A stretch of 64,000 bases of DNA from Streptomyces sp. NBC_01296 (GCF_035984415.1 NZ_CP130720.1:2852001-2916000); one strand, 5' to 3'; positions 8,936 to 18,393 are shown, counted from the first letter of the stretch. A program made the numbers and translations. The notes: generated by a model from the sequence alone, not told the origin.

Positions 8936-9313
8936 ATGGAGACACAGCTTCCGTTCGACGCGTTCGCGCGCGCGTGCCCGTCCCGGGAGACCCTGGAGCA
9001 CGTCACGGGCCGCTGGGGCAGCCTCACGGTGGGCGCCCTGCGCGACGGCTCGTGCCGCTTCAACGAGCTGCGCCGCAAGGTCGACGGCGTGAGCGAGAAG
9101 ATGCTCTCCCAGACCCTGCAGGCCCTGGAGCGCGACGGCATCGTCCACCGCGAGGCGCAGCCGACGAACCCGCCGCGCGTCGACTACGAACTGACCCCGC
9201 TCGGCATCGAGGTCGCCGACCGGCTGCTCGCGCTCATCCACTTCCTCGAGGGCAGCATGCCCGGGGTCATGAGCGCCCGGGAGTCCTACGACGCCGCGCG
9301 CGGCGGCCGCTGA
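8936..9313 (+). CDS. HxlR-family transcriptional regulator
   Basis: A 125-residue winged-helix protein. The HxlR pattern is clear: [22 protein letters not shown] at the N terminus, [29 protein letters not shown] as the helix-turn-helix and recognition helix, and [12 protein letters not shown] as the wing. The family normally carries a conserved Cys near residue 14, present here (CPSRE), that in some members senses redox or aldehydes. HxlR proteins often regulate a neighbouring oxidoreductase, but none is adjacent here and the target is unclear. Its 3' end overlaps the convergent mutM by 28 bases. Confidence 0.92.
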   Translation: METQLPFDAFARACPSRETLEHVTGRWGSLTVGALRDGSCRFNELRRKVDGVSEKMLSQTLQALERDGIVHREAQPTNPPRVDYELTPLGIEVADRLLALIHFLEGSMPGVMSARESYDAARGGR

Positions 9314-10146
9314 CAGCGCGGGCAGAAGTAGCTGGACCGGTTCATCCACGGGCGGCGCCGCATCGGGGTGCCGCAGCGCCGGCACGGCTCGTCCTCGCGC
9401 CCGTAGGCGTCGAGCGAACGGTCGAAGTAGCCGGACTCTCCGTTCACGTTGACGTAGAGGCTGTCGAAGCTGGTGCCGCCGACTGCGAGGGCCGCGTTCA
9501 TCACGTCCCGGACATGCCCGAGGAGTTCCGCGCTCCGGGGGCGCGTCAGCGTGGCGGTGGGGCGCTCGTAGTGCAGCCTGGCCCGCCACAGCGCCTCGTC
9601 GGCGTAGATGTTGCCGACCCCGCTGATCAGGGACTGGTCCAACAGGGCCCGTTTGACGGTGGTCCTCCTGGCGCGCAGCGCCGCGTGGTACGCCGCCTCG
9701 TCGAAGAGGGGGTCCAGCGGGTCCCGGGCGATGTGCGCGATGACGTCGGGCAGCCCGTCGGCCGTGTTCTCGTGGAGCGAGAGACCGCCGAAGGTGCGCT
9801 GGTCGACGAAGCGGAGCTCGGTCCCGGCGGTGTCCCCGAAGCGCACGCGGATGCGCAGGTGCTTCTCGTCCGCGGCCTCCTCGGGCTGCACGAGGAGCTG
9901 TCCGCTCATGCCGAGGTGCCCGAGGACGGAGAGGTCCCGCCCCTCCAGGGGCAGCCACAGGTACTTGCCGCGCCGCTGCGCCACGCCGATCGTCTCGCCC
10001 GTCAGCCGCGCCGCGAAATCGGCCCCGCCTGCGGGGTGGCGGCGTACCGCGCGCGGGTGCAGCACCTCGACGGCCTCGATGGTCCGGCCGGCCACCCAGC
10101 GCTCCAAGCCCCGCCGTACGACTTCGACTTCGGGCAGCTCGGGCAC
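9286..10146 (-). CDS. mutM: Formamidopyrimidine-DNA glycosylase (Fpg/MutM)
   Basis: Bifunctional DNA glycosylase/AP lyase that removes 8-oxoguanine and formamidopyrimidines. The 286-residue protein begins [14 protein letters not shown] after the initiator. After Met removal, Pro is the catalytic nucleophile and the next Glu is the acid. The central region has [14 protein letters not shown] (helix-two-turns-helix) and KRALLDQ with the conserved Lys. The C terminus is a zinc finger with CRRCGTPM and YFCPRCQ. The start is GTG at 10144-10146 with GGAGG seven bases upstream; the open frame beyond is not coding-like. It lies downstream of rnc, separated by 128 bases containing a strong hairpin. Confidence 0.97.
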   Translation of the reverse strand: MPELPEVEVVRRGLERWVAGRTIEAVEVLHPRAVRRHPAGGADFAARLTGETIGVAQRRGKYLWLPLEGRDLSVLGHLGMSGQLLVQPEEAADEKHLRIRVRFGDTAGTELRFVDQRTFGGLSLHENTADGLPDVIAHIARDPLDPLFDEAAYHAALRARRTTVKRALLDQSLISGVGNIYADEALWRARLHYERPTATLTRPRSAELLGHVRDVMNAALAVGGTSFDSLYVNVNGESGYFDRSLDAYGREDEPCRRCGTPMRRRPWMNRSSYFCPRCQRPPRAAS

Positions 10147-10224
10147 GGTGGTCCTCCGGATGGGGTGCGTTCTGGTCGCTCCCGGCGAGCGTACCGGCCT
10201 CCCCCGCCGGGCCCGGAAACGGGT

Positions 10225-10255
10225 CCGCCCGCCCCTGCGCGGCAGGGGCGGGCGG
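10225..10255 (-). terminator. GC-rich hairpin after rnc
   Basis: Fourteen-bp stem CCGCCCGCCCCTGC / GCAGGGGCGGGCGG with a 3-base loop in the rnc-mutM gap. There is no U-run, so it may terminate weakly, act as a 3' stabiliser, or be a processing site. Confidence 0.55.
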
Positions 10256-10274
10256 GAGATCCCGAAGGAAGGGC

Positions 10275-11135
10275 TCAGCCGTTCGGCGTCGGTTCGGCGG
10301 GCGTCGGCGACCCGCCGTCCTCGGCCTCGGCCGCGGTGTCGGCCGGGGCCGCCACCGTGACCTGTGCGGCCGCAGAGGCCGCGGCTTCCGCCGCGATCCG
10401 CTCGTCCGCCTTGGCGCGGATACCGCGCCATGCGGACTCCGCAGCCTGCTGTTCCGCTTCCTTCTTGCTGCGGCCGGTGCCGGTGCCGTACGAGACACCA
10501 CCGACGCGGGCGGCAGCGGTGAAGGTCTTCTCGTGGTCCGGACCGGTCTCGGTGACCAGATATTCCGGTACACCGAGGCCTTCGGCCGCCGTGAGCTCCT
10601 GGAGACTGGTCTTCCAGTCCAGGCCGGCCCCGAGGTTCGAGGACTTCTCGATGAGCGGGTCGAAGAGCCGGTGGACCAGCTCCGAGGCCGCTTCGAGGCC
10701 CTGGTCGAGGTAGACCGCGCCGATCACCGCTTCAAGGGTGTCGGCGAGGATGGAGGCCTTGTCCCGGCCACCCGTGCCCTCTTCGCCCCGGCCGAGCCGG
10801 ATGAAGGAGCCGAGGTCGAGGCCGCGCCCGACCTCCGCAAGTGCGCGAGAGTTGACCACCGCGGCCCGCAGTTTGGCCAGCTGGCCTTCGGGCAGGTCGG
10901 GGTGGGTCGTGTACAGCGTGTCCGTGACCACCAGGCCGAGCACGGAGTCCCCGAGGAACTCCAGGCGCTCGTTGGTGGGCAGACCGCCGTTCTCGTACGC
11001 GTACGAGCGGTGGGTCAGTGCACGCACCAGAAGGGCGGACTCGAGTCGATACCCGAGCCGCCCTTCCAGAAGCGTGTGGGACGAGGCCGCGTTGTTACTG
11101 TCTGCCTGCTTCTCAGCGTTGGACAGCTCAGACAT
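10275..11135 (-). CDS. rnc: Ribonuclease III (AbsB homologue)
   Basis: Double-strand-specific endoribonuclease that matures rRNA and cleaves structured mRNAs. In S. coelicolor the orthologue AbsB is a global regulator of antibiotic production. The protein has 286 residues. The signature [14 protein letters not shown] (about residues 55-68) and the second acidic site [15 protein letters not shown] (about 133-147) form the catalytic core. A dsRNA-binding domain follows ([14 protein letters not shown] to [14 protein letters not shown], about 173-237), then an Ala/Glu/Pro-rich tail of about 50 residues. The start is the ATG of [10 protein letters not shown] (11133-11135). It follows rpmF by 19 bases, so a yceD-rpmF-rnc operon is likely. 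Confidence 0.97.
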   Translation of the reverse strand: MSELSNAEKQADSNNAASSHTLLEGRLGYRLESALLVRALTHRSYAYENGGLPTNERLEFLGDSVLGLVVTDTLYTTHPDLPEGQLAKLRAAVVNSRALAEVGRGLDLGSFIRLGRGEEGTGGRDKASILADTLEAVIGAVYLDQGLEAASELVHRLFDPLIEKSSNLGAGLDWKTSLQELTAAEGLGVPEYLVTETGPDHEKTFTAAARVGGVSYGTGTGRSKKEAEQQAAESAWRGIRAKADERIAAEAAASAAAQVTVAAPADTAAEAEDGGSPTPAEPTPNG

Positions 11136-11154
11136 TGCGCCTCTCACCAGCCGC

Positions 11155-11328
11155 TCAGACCTCGAGGACCTGGCGCTTGTTGTAGGTGCCGCAGCTCGGG
11201 CACGCAATGTGCTGGAGCTTCGGCTCCTGGCAACGCTCACACGAAACCAGGGTGGGGACCGCAGCCTTCCACTGCGACCGGCGGTGGCGCGTGTTGCTGC
11301 GCGACATCTTCCGCTTCGGAACAGCCAC
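11155..11328 (-). CDS. rpmF: 50S ribosomal protein L32, zinc-ribbon form
   Basis: A 57-residue ribosomal protein reading [20 protein letters not shown] at the N terminus and ending YNKRQVLEV. Two CxxC pairs, CERC (30-33) and CPSC (43-46), form a zinc ribbon, so this is the zinc-binding form, not the cysteine-free paralogue that streptomycetes also make under zinc starvation. The start is GTG at 11326-11328, two bases past the yceD stop, which implies translational coupling. Confidence 0.96.
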   Translation of the reverse strand: MAVPKRKMSRSNTRHRRSQWKAAVPTLVSCERCQEPKLQHIACPSCGTYNKRQVLEV

Positions 11329-11330
11329 GG

Positions 11331-11996
11331 CTACTTCTCCTGCTTCTCGGCGGCGCCCTGAACTCCGTCAGAGGCAGTGCCGCTCATGTTGTCCTTCTCG
11401 ACGCCCTGATCGGTGACGAGTCCCTGCAGTGCCGCCCAACGGATGTCGACGGCGTCATGGTGGTGGTCCGGGTCGTCGTTCAGGCTGAGCCCGCAATCGG
11501 GGCACAGTCCGAGACAGTCCTCCCGGCACACCGGCTGCATGGGCAGTGCGAGCACCACCACATCGCGCAGCACGGGTTCGAGGTCGAACAAACCGTCCTC
11601 GAGGAAGAGCGTGTCCTCGTCGTCCTCGGCGTCGTCGGCCGGCTCCGCCTTGCTGCGGCTCCGGTCGTCGGCGTCAGGGTACGAGAACATCTCCTGGAAG
11701 TCCGCCTTGAGCTCGCGCTCGACGGGCTCCAGACACCTTACGCACTCCCCGACGGCCGATGCACGGGCGGTGCCTGTGACAAGCACCCCTTCCATGACCG
11801 ACTCGAGGCGGAGGCTGAGCTTCAGCGGGGCGCCTTCCGGCACCCCGATGACGCCGACGAGACCGAGGTCCGCCGGTGCCGCGATCTCACGGGACAGCCG
11901 CTGCATGGCACCAGGACGCCGACCCAGCTCGTGCGTGTCGAACACGAGGGGGTTGCGGTGGTCGAGGCGGGTATTCAGGGCCGTTCCTGCTTTCAC
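11331..11996 (-). CDS. YceD-family (DUF177) metal-binding protein upstream of rpmF
   Basis: A 221-residue protein of the YceD/DUF177 family, almost always encoded directly before rpmF and implicated in 23S rRNA or ribosome assembly. Visible marks: [16 protein letters not shown] near the N terminus, [22 protein letters not shown] in the middle, and the Cys cluster [17 protein letters not shown] near residue 165. An acidic spacer ([12 protein letters not shown]) lies between. Its stop is two bases from the rpmF start, so the two are surely co-expressed. The start at 11994-11996 gives [20 protein letters not shown], matching relatives as I remember them. Confidence 0.92.
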   Translation of the reverse strand: MKAGTALNTRLDHRNPLVFDTHELGRRPGAMQRLSREIAAPADLGLVGVIGVPEGAPLKLSLRLESVMEGVLVTGTARASAVGECVRCLEPVERELKADFQEMFSYPDADDRSRSKAEPADDAEDDEDTLFLEDGLFDLEPVLRDVVVLALPMQPVCREDCLGLCPDCGLSLNDDPDHHHDAVDIRWAALQGLVTDQGVEKDNMSGTASDGVQGAAEKQEK

Positions 11997-12118
11997 AGAT
12001 CGCTGAAGATCAAAGATTGCCCCTCAGGTGAAGCACCTGCGGGCAGCATGGATCGCGGTGCATACGCGCGACCGAAGAGCCAGGATACCCGGCGCTTCGC
12101 TCTGAGCCCAATCCGGCC

Positions 12119-13168
12119 CTAGCGCCCCTGCTCGTACTGGCGCAGCTGCTCCAGGTTGATCATGCTCGTGTCGAAGAAGCTGGTCTCGTCGAGGGCGGGC
12201 TGCTGCGGCTGCTGCGGGGCCTGCGGCTGCTGCTGGTAGGCCGCGTAGGGGTCCGGCTGCTGCTCGTAGCCCATCGCCGCGTACGGATCCGGCTGCTGGA
12301 CCTGCTGCTGGTAGCCGTACGGGTCCTGATAGGGGTAGGCGTCCTGCTGCTGGTGCGGCTGCTGCGGCTGGTAGCCGTACGCGTCGTACGCGGGCTCCTG
12401 CTGGGCCTGCGCCGGGATCGCGGGGGCCATCGGGGCCGCCGGCTCCGCCAGGCCCGCCAGGAAGTCCGCGTCGCTCGCCGAGCGGGACTGCTGCCCGCCC
12501 GCGGCGTCCTGGGCGGCCATGTGCGCGCCGAGGTCGTCCGTCGGCACCCGGCCCAGCAGCTTCTGGCGGCCCCGGCCGACCGCCTCGAGGGTCTTGGAGA
12601 GCACCGCCTCGAAGGTCGCCAGTTTGGTGTCCACGTAGGCGTCCGCCTGCTGCCGCTGCGTCTCCGGGTCGTGGCTGCGCTCGGGTGCGTCCGCGTCGGG
12701 GTAGCCCTGGTCGTCCAGGCCCGGGCCGCGGCCGAGCAGCTTCTCGCGGCCGCGGTCGACCGAGCCGATGGTCTTGGTGAGCACGACCTCGAAGTTCGCG
12801 AGCTTGCTGTCGACGTAGTCGTCGGCCTCGGCCCGGATCTCCTCGGCCTCCCTGCGGGCGTCCGCCAGGATCCGGTCCGCTTCCGCCTGCGAGCGGCGCG
12901 CGACCTCGGTGTCGGAGATCAGCGAACCGCGCTGGGCGTGCGCGGACTCGATGATCCGCTCTGCCTCGCGGCGGGCGTCGTCGACCATCTGTTCCCGGCC
13001 GCCGATGAGCTCCTGCGCCTGCGCGAGCGAGCCGGGCAGCGCCTGGCGCACCTCTTCGAGCTGGGCGAGCAGCTCGGCGCGGTTGATCACACAGGAGGCC
13101 GACATGGGCATGGACCGGGCGCCGCCGACGGCCGCGACGATCTCGTCGAGCTTCTTCTGTACGTCCAT
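12119..13168 (-). CDS. DivIVA/cell-division-initiation-like coiled-coil protein
   Basis: A 349-residue protein beginning MDVQKKLDEIVAAVGGARSM. Residues about 30-115 are continuous heptad coil (LAQLEEVRQALPGSLAQAQE, ARREAERIIESAHAQR, AEADRILADARREAEEI) of the kind seen in DivIVA/Wag31-like and ATP-synthase-b-like proteins. Two 30-residue segments, Y118-R147 and Y178-R207, are near copies (YVDSKLANFEVVLTK against YVDTKLATFEAVLSK, 21 of 30 identical). The C-terminal third is rich in Gln, Pro, Tyr and Ala with repeated QQPDPYAA. A structural role in polar growth or envelope organisation is plausible but unproved. I chose the ATG at 13166-13168; an upstream ATG at 13249 gives an unlikely leader. 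Confidence 0.8.
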   Translation of the reverse strand: MDVQKKLDEIVAAVGGARSMPMSASCVINRAELLAQLEEVRQALPGSLAQAQELIGGREQMVDDARREAERIIESAHAQRGSLISDTEVARRSQAEADRILADARREAEEIRAEADDYVDSKLANFEVVLTKTIGSVDRGREKLLGRGPGLDDQGYPDADAPERSHDPETQRQQADAYVDTKLATFEAVLSKTLEAVGRGRQKLLGRVPTDDLGAHMAAQDAAGGQQSRSASDADFLAGLAEPAAPMAPAIPAQAQQEPAYDAYGYQPQQPHQQQDAYPYQDPYGYQQQVQQPDPYAAMGYEQQPDPYAAYQQQPQAPQQPQQPALDETSFFDTSMINLEQLRQYEQGR

Positions 13169-13248
13169 GGGGGCTCGCACTCTCTCGGCCTCGGGCGGTT
13201 CCTGAGACGGACGGGACGACTGTAAGGCCACCGGGTGAACGCCCGACA

Positions 13249-13271
13249 CCGACTGACGGCCCGTCAGTCGG
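13249..13271 (-). terminator. Hairpin at the coaD 3' end
   Basis: Eleven-bp perfect arms CCGACTGACGG / CCGTCAGTCGG around one base, ending directly at the coaD stop codon. It probably ends the recG-rsmD-coaD transcript. There is no strong U-run. Confidence 0.6.
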
Positions 13272-13751
13272 TCAGCGGTCTCGCAGCCGTTCCAGGAGCG
13301 CCGCGTGGACGTGGGCCGGCAGCAGGTGGGCGACGTCGCCGCCCCAGGTCGCGACCTCCTTGACCAGCGAGGAGGACAGGAAGCTGTAGGTGGGGATGGT
13401 CGGGACGAACAGCGTCTCGACGCCCGACAGGCCCATGTTCATCTGGGCCATCTGGAGCTCGTAGTCGAAGTCGCTGACCGCGCGCAGGCCCTTGACGATG
13501 GCCGGGATGTCCCGCTGCTTGCAGAAGTCGACGAGCAGGCCGTGGAAGGACTCCACCTCGATGTTGCCGTAGTCGGCCGTCGCCTCGCGGATCAGCTCGA
13601 TCCGCTCCTCGACGGTGAACAGGCCCTGCTTCGACCGGTTGATCATCACGGCGACGTGCACGACGTCGTACAGCCTGGAGGCGCGTCCGATGATGTCGAG
13701 GTGTCCGTTGTGGATGGGATCGAAGGACCCCGGACAGACTGCGCGGCGCAA
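13272..13751 (-). CDS. coaD: Phosphopantetheine adenylyltransferase
   Basis: Penultimate step of coenzyme A synthesis: transfers AMP from ATP to 4'-phosphopantetheine. The nucleotidyltransferase motif is present as CPGSFDPIHNGHLDII, and the C-terminal SSSLVKEVATWGGDV is also typical. I chose the TTG at 13749-13751, giving LRRAVCPGSFDP and 159 residues, the family's usual length, with GGGAG five bases upstream. An ATG at 13767-13769 is also possible: it overlaps the rsmD stop as ATGA and would add six residues (MNEGVQ). Either way it is translated right after rsmD. Confidence 0.95.
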   Translation of the reverse strand: MRRAVCPGSFDPIHNGHLDIIGRASRLYDVVHVAVMINRSKQGLFTVEERIELIREATADYGNIEVESFHGLLVDFCKQRDIPAIVKGLRAVSDFDYELQMAQMNMGLSGVETLFVPTIPTYSFLSSSLVKEVATWGGDVAHLLPAHVHAALLERLRDR

Positions 13752-13765
13752 CTGAACTCCCTCGT

Positions 13766-14344
13766 TCATGAGTCTTCGCTGGTGAAAGCGGCGCGTCCGT
13801 ACCAAAGGGTGCCCTCACCGTACTTGCGCGACCGGAGCGGCTCGAAGCCCTCGGGCCACGGGAAGGCGCCGCTCCTGGTGCTGCGCTCCACGGTGACGAG
13901 CGCGTCGTCCGTGATCCAGCCATTGGACCGGAGTGTGAGGAGGATCTCCCGCAGATCAGCGCTGTCCACGGCGTACGGCGGGTCCAGGAAGACGATGTCG
14001 TACGGGTCCCCGGCGGCCTTGGCCGCCACGATCTGCTCGGCCTTGCCGGCACGGAACTCCGCGCCGGGCAGGCCCAGCGTCCGGATGTTGTCCCGGATCG
14101 CCTTGGCGGCCTTGGCGTCGGCCTCGACGAGCAGGGTGTGGGCCGCGCCGCGGGACAGCGATTCCAGGCCGACGGCGCCTGAGCCGCCGTACAGGTCGAG
14201 CACCCGGGCCCCTTCGACGCCGTGCAGCGACTCCCAGGTGGAGAACAGGCCTTCGCGCATCCGGTCCGAGGTCGGCCGGGTGCCGGTGCCCGGGGGCACG
14301 GTCAGCCGTCGCCCGCCGGCGCTGCCGGCGATCACGCGGGTCAT
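13766..14344 (-). CDS. rsmD: 16S rRNA (guanine966-N2)-methyltransferase
   Basis: A 192-residue Rossmann-fold methyltransferase that uses S-adenosylmethionine to modify G966 of 16S rRNA in the small subunit. Visible motifs: the SAM-binding loop VLDLYGGSGAVGLE (about 48-61) and the catalytic DPPY at 121-124. The N terminus MTRVIAGSAGGRRLTVPPG is characteristic. It sits between recG and coaD, the usual arrangement in actinobacteria, and its stop overlaps a possible coaD start. Confidence 0.96.
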   Translation of the reverse strand: MTRVIAGSAGGRRLTVPPGTGTRPTSDRMREGLFSTWESLHGVEGARVLDLYGGSGAVGLESLSRGAAHTLLVEADAKAAKAIRDNIRTLGLPGAEFRAGKAEQIVAAKAAGDPYDIVFLDPPYAVDSADLREILLTLRSNGWITDDALVTVERSTRSGAFPWPEGFEPLRSRKYGEGTLWYGRAAFTSEDS

Positions 14345-14474
14345 CTGGGGTCCTTCGGTACGACGGTGGCGGTCGGGGTACTGACGGGTGCTGCCGGGCC
14401 GTTTCCGGTCCTGGCCGGTACTGCGGAGTTCAACGATAGGTCGTACCGCTCCGGGCGGCCCCGGGCGGTACCGC

Positions 14475-16685
14475 TCAGCCCTTCTCCAGGTACTGCTCCC
14501 GCTCGGTGTCCAGCAGGGCCTCCAGCGCGCTCCTCAGGCCCGGCAGCCGCTCCAGTTCCGGGTCGGCGGCGACCACGCGGGCGGCCTCCTCGCGGGCCTG
14601 GGCGATGACCTCCTCGTCCTCGATGACCGCGAGCATGCGCAGCGAGGACCGCACGCCCGACTGGGCCTGGCCCAGCACGTCGCCCTCGCGGCGCTGCTCC
14701 AGGTCGATCCGGGAGAGCTCGAATCCGTCCAGGGTGGCGGCGACCGCGGCGAGCCGGGCCCGGGCGGGGCTCGCCTCGTGCATCTCGCTGACCAGCAGGC
14801 ACAGGCCCGGCGCGGAGCCGCGGCCGACGCGGCCGCGCAGCTGGTGGAGCTGGGAGACGCCGAACCGGTCCGCGTCCATGATCACCATGACCGTGGAGTT
14901 CGGGACGTTCACGCCGACCTCGATGACGGTGGTGGCGACCAGCACCTTGACCTCGCCGGCGGCGAAGCGGCGCATGACGTCGTCCTTGTCGGCCGGGTCC
15001 ATCCGGCCGTGCAGCACCTCCACCGACAGCCCGGCGAGCGGCCCCCGGGTCAGCTGCTCGGCGATCTCCAGGACGGCCAGCGGCGGCCGCTTCTCGCCGT
15101 CGTCCTCGGCGGTCTTCTTCTTCGGGTTCTTCGGGTCGTCCTCGCCGTCGCCGATCCGCGGGCACACCACGTACGCCTGGTGCCCGTTCCCGACCTCCTC
15201 CCGTACGCGCTCCCAGGCGCGGGTCAGGAAGTGCGGCTTGTCCTTGGCCGGTACGACGTGGGTGGCGATCGGGGAGCGGCCGGCGGGCAGCTGGTCGAGG
15301 ACGGAGGTCTCCAGGTCCCCGAAGACGGTCATCGCGACCGTGCGCGGGATCGGGGTCGCGGTCATCACCAGCAGGTGCGGGGGCTGCTTCCCCTTGGACC
15401 GCAGCGCGTCGCGCTGCTCCACGCCGAAGCGGTGCTGTTCGTCGACCACGACCAGGCCGAGGTCGTGGAACTGCACCTTGTCCTCGATGAGCGCGTGCGT
15501 GCCGATCACGATGCCGGCCTCGCCGGTGACCAGGTCGAGCAGGGCCTGGCGGCGCGCGGGCATCCCCATGGAGCCGGTGAGCAGCACGACCTTGGTGCCC
15601 TGGTCGGAGCCGCCGAGCATCCCTCCTTCGGCGAGCTCGCCCATCATCTCGGTGATGGAGCGGTGGTGCTGCTGGGCGAGCACCTCGGTGGGGGCCAGCA
15701 TGGCGGCCTGCCCGCCGCAGTCGACGACGGCGAGCATGGCCCGCAGCGCCACCATCGTCTTCCCACTGCCGACCTCGCCCTGCAGGAGGCGGTGCATGGG
15801 GTGTTCGGTGGCCAGGTCGTCGAAGATCTCCTTCGAGACGGTCTGCTGGCCCTCGGTGAGGGTGAAGGGGAGCTTGGCGTCGAAGGCGTCGAGCAGGCCG
15901 CCGGGAGCGGGGCGGCGCGGGACGGCCGGGAGCTGGGAGTCGGCGTGCCGGCGGCGGGCCAGCGCGACTTGGAGGACGAAGGCCTCGTCCCACTTCAGCC
16001 GCTGCCGGGCGTCGTCGATGTCGGCCTTGGTGCCCGGCCGGTGGATCTTCAGCAGGGCCTCGGTGAGGGGGACCAGTCCGCGGCCCTCGCGCAGTGCGTC
16101 CGGCAGCGGGTCCACGGCCTCATGGGCGCTGGGCAGTACGGCGTCCACGCATTTGGCGACCTTCCAGGACTCCAGCTTGGCGCAGGCCGGGTAGATCGGG
16201 ATCAGCTGGTTCGCGAAGGCGGTGGCGGCGTCCCGGTCGGAGGCGTCCGCCCCGAGCGGCTCGTACGCGGGGTGGGAGAGCTGGAGCTTGCGGTTGAACA
16301 TGCCGACCTTGCCCGCGAACATGGCGCGGGTGCCCGGGAGCAGGTCCTTGTGGGGCTTGTGGACGCCCGCCCCGAAGAAGACCAGCTGGAGGCGGCCGCT
16401 GCCGTCGGTGATGGTCACCTCCAGGCGTTTGCCGCGGCCCCCGTTGAACGTCAGGATCCGGGCGTCGGCGACCTGGGCGACCACCGTCACGTGCTCGTCG
16501 ATCTGGTCCGCGAGCTCCGCCAGGGAGGTCAGCTCCCCGCGCTCGGCGTACCGCCGCGGGTAGTGGTGGAGCAGGTCCAGGGCCGTGTGCAGGCCGAGCT
16601 GCTCGGCCAGCACCTTGGCGGTGGCGGGGCCGAGCGTCTTCTTGAGGTCTTCGTCGAGCGCGGGCACGTGTTCATTGCACACCAT
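14475..16685 (-). CDS. recG: ATP-dependent DNA helicase RecG
   Basis: Branch-migration helicase that remodels stalled forks and Holliday junctions. The protein has up to 736 residues. The N-terminal wedge/OB domain includes LLHHYPRRYAERGELTSLAEL and VQVADARILTFNGGRGKRLEV-like sequence. Helicase motifs follow: GEVGSGKT (Walker A), VVVDEQHRFGVEQRDAL (motif II, DEQH), MTATPIPRT (motif III) and QLRGRVGRG (motif VI). A charged insert (GDGEDDPKNPKKKTAEDDGE) lies between the helicase lobes. The start may be this ATG (16683-16685) or the GTG at 16665-16667, which gives PALDEDLKKTLGPAT after the initiator; neither has a strong ribosome site. It begins 16 bases after the DAK2 gene stop. Confidence 0.97.
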   Translation of the reverse strand: MVCNEHVPALDEDLKKTLGPATAKVLAEQLGLHTALDLLHHYPRRYAERGELTSLAELADQIDEHVTVVAQVADARILTFNGGRGKRLEVTITDGSGRLQLVFFGAGVHKPHKDLLPGTRAMFAGKVGMFNRKLQLSHPAYEPLGADASDRDAATAFANQLIPIYPACAKLESWKVAKCVDAVLPSAHEAVDPLPDALREGRGLVPLTEALLKIHRPGTKADIDDARQRLKWDEAFVLQVALARRRHADSQLPAVPRRPAPGGLLDAFDAKLPFTLTEGQQTVSKEIFDDLATEHPMHRLLQGEVGSGKTMVALRAMLAVVDCGGQAAMLAPTEVLAQQHHRSITEMMGELAEGGMLGGSDQGTKVVLLTGSMGMPARRQALLDLVTGEAGIVIGTHALIEDKVQFHDLGLVVVDEQHRFGVEQRDALRSKGKQPPHLLVMTATPIPRTVAMTVFGDLETSVLDQLPAGRSPIATHVVPAKDKPHFLTRAWERVREEVGNGHQAYVVCPRIGDGEDDPKNPKKKTAEDDGEKRPPLAVLEIAEQLTRGPLAGLSVEVLHGRMDPADKDDVMRRFAAGEVKVLVATTVIEVGVNVPNSTVMVIMDADRFGVSQLHQLRGRVGRGSAPGLCLLVSEMHEASPARARLAAVAATLDGFELSRIDLEQRREGDVLGQAQSGVRSSLRMLAVIEDEEVIAQAREEAARVVAADPELERLPGLRSALEALLDTEREQYLEKG

Positions 16686-16701
16686 CGCGCTGACAAGCCG
16701 G

Positions 16702-18393
16702 CTATTCGACCCCGATGAGGAGGGGCGCCGAGTACCGGCCGCCGCGGTAGGTGACGGTGTCCACCGCCAGGTGTCCGTGCTGTACGTACGCCTCCAGGCG
16801 CTCGGCGAGGGTGTCCGGCACCTCCGGTCCCAGGACCAGGGTGACGAGTTCGCCGCCGGAGCCCAGCATCCGCTCCAGGACCGCCTCGGCGGTCTCGGTG
16901 AGGCCGGAGCCGATGACGGCGACGTCGCCGTCGATGAGCCCGAGCACGTCCCCGGCCTGGCAGATGCCGGCGGAGGTGAAGGACTGCCGTTCGGCGACGG
17001 CGAGTTCCGCGTAGCGGGTGGCGCCGGCCGCCGCGGTCATGGCGACGACGTCCTCGTCGAAGCTGCCGTCCGGGTCGTGCACGGCGAGGGCGGCCAGGCC
17101 CTGTACCGCGGACCGGGTGGGGATCACCGCCACCCGTACGCCGTCGGCGCGGGCCCGCTCGGCGGCGGCGGCCGCGGCCGCGCGCTGGTCGGCGCCGCCG
17201 GGCAGCAGCACCACCTCGCGGGCGTGTGCCCGGCGGATGGCATCGACGAGTGCGGCCGCGTCCGGAGCCTCTCCGGGGCGGGCGAGCACGGTCGTCGCGC
17301 CCGCCTCCCCGCACAGCCCGGCCAGCCCCTCGCCCGGGACCACGGCGACCACGGCCCGCTGGACGCGTTCTCCGCGCGCCCGGCGCCGCTCGTCGCCGAA
17401 GTGGGTGATGCGGATCCGGTACGGCCGCCCCGCGATCACGCCGGCCTCCACGGCGGCGCCGGGGTCGTCGACGTGGACGTGCACGTTCCACAGCCCGTCG
17501 CCGCCGACCACCACCAGGGAGTCCCCGAGCCCGTCGAGGCGCTCGCGCAGCTCGCCCACGGCCGGTTCGGCGGCCTCCAGCAGGTAGATCACCTCGTACG
17601 CGGGCCCGCCCTGCTCCTCGGCCTCGCAAGGCTGCGGCGGCTGCGGTACGGGCACGGCCCGGCCGCGGACGGCCTCGGCGGCGGGCTCCTGGCCGGACAG
17701 CGCCTGCCACAGCGCCCCGAGTACGGCGACCAGCCCGCAGCCCCCGGCGTCGACCACCCCGGCCCGGCCCAGCTCGGCCAGCTGCCCCGGGGTGTCCGCC
17801 AGGGCCGCGCGGGCCGCGTCGTAGGCGGCCCGGGCCACGTCCGCGGCGGTTCCGGCGGCCGCGCCGGCCGCCTCGCCGGCCGTCGCCGCCGCGGCGGCGA
17901 CGGTGAGCATCGTGCCCTCCACCGGGTGCGCGACCGCCCGGTACGCCTCCTCGGCGGCCCGGGTCAGCGCCTGGGCCAGCAGCCGGCCCGGCCCGCGGTC
18001 GCCGGGCTCGTCGCCCAGTACGTCGGCCACTCCGCGCAGCAGCTGCGCCAGGATCGTCCCGGAGTTCCCCCGGGCGCCTATGAGGGCGCCGTGCGCGTAG
18101 GCCCGTACGGCCTGGGAGAGGGAGGGGGTCCGGGACCCGGCGTCCGGTCCGGGCCCTGTGGTCTCGCTCACGTCCGCGGGCGCCGTCCCGAGGGCCGCGG
18201 CCAGTGCGCGGTCCGCCGATTCGGCGGTCAGGTAGAGGTTGGTTCCGGTGTCCGCGTCCGCGACCGGGTAGACGTTGATCGCGTCGATGTCCTCGCGGGC
18301 CCGGCCCAGTGCGGCCACGGCCAGCGAGCTCCAGGTGCGCACCGCGTCGGCGTCGAGCTCGTCGGGGGGCTGCGGCTGCGGCTCGTGCGGCAC
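16702..18393 (-). CDS. DAK2 (DhaL)-domain protein, fatty acid kinase FakA-like
   Basis: A 563-residue protein. The N-terminal DhaL/DAK2 kinase domain shows the nucleotide and magnesium loop DAINVYPVADADTGTNLY (about residues 38-55) and ARGNSGTILAQLLRG. Alanine-rich helices follow, then a C-terminal domain (YEVIYLLEA... GDSLVVVGGDGLWNVHVHVDD... VVLLPGGAD) found in FakA-type fatty acid kinases and their DegV-partnered relatives. In Gram-positives FakA phosphorylates exogenous fatty acids bound to FakB (DegV); no degV is in the window, so the substrate is inferred. Start GTG at 18391-18393 with AAGGAGG (18402-18408) upstream. It is divergent from rpmB and probably co-transcribed with recG. Confidence 0.88.
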   Translation of the reverse strand: MPHEPQPQPPDELDADAVRTWSSLAVAALGRAREDIDAINVYPVADADTGTNLYLTAESADRALAAALGTAPADVSETTGPGPDAGSRTPSLSQAVRAYAHGALIGARGNSGTILAQLLRGVADVLGDEPGDRGPGRLLAQALTRAAEEAYRAVAHPVEGTMLTVAAAAATAGEAAGAAAGTAADVARAAYDAARAALADTPGQLAELGRAGVVDAGGCGLVAVLGALWQALSGQEPAAEAVRGRAVPVPQPPQPCEAEEQGGPAYEVIYLLEAAEPAVGELRERLDGLGDSLVVVGGDGLWNVHVHVDDPGAAVEAGVIAGRPYRIRITHFGDERRRARGERVQRAVVAVVPGEGLAGLCGEAGATTVLARPGEAPDAAALVDAIRRAHAREVVLLPGGADQRAAAAAAAERARADGVRVAVIPTRSAVQGLAALAVHDPDGSFDEDVVAMTAAAGATRYAELAVAERQSFTSAGICQAGDVLGLIDGDVAVIGSGLTETAEAVLERMLGSGGELVTLVLGPEVPDTLAERLEAYVQHGHLAVDTVTYRGGRYSAPLLIGVE

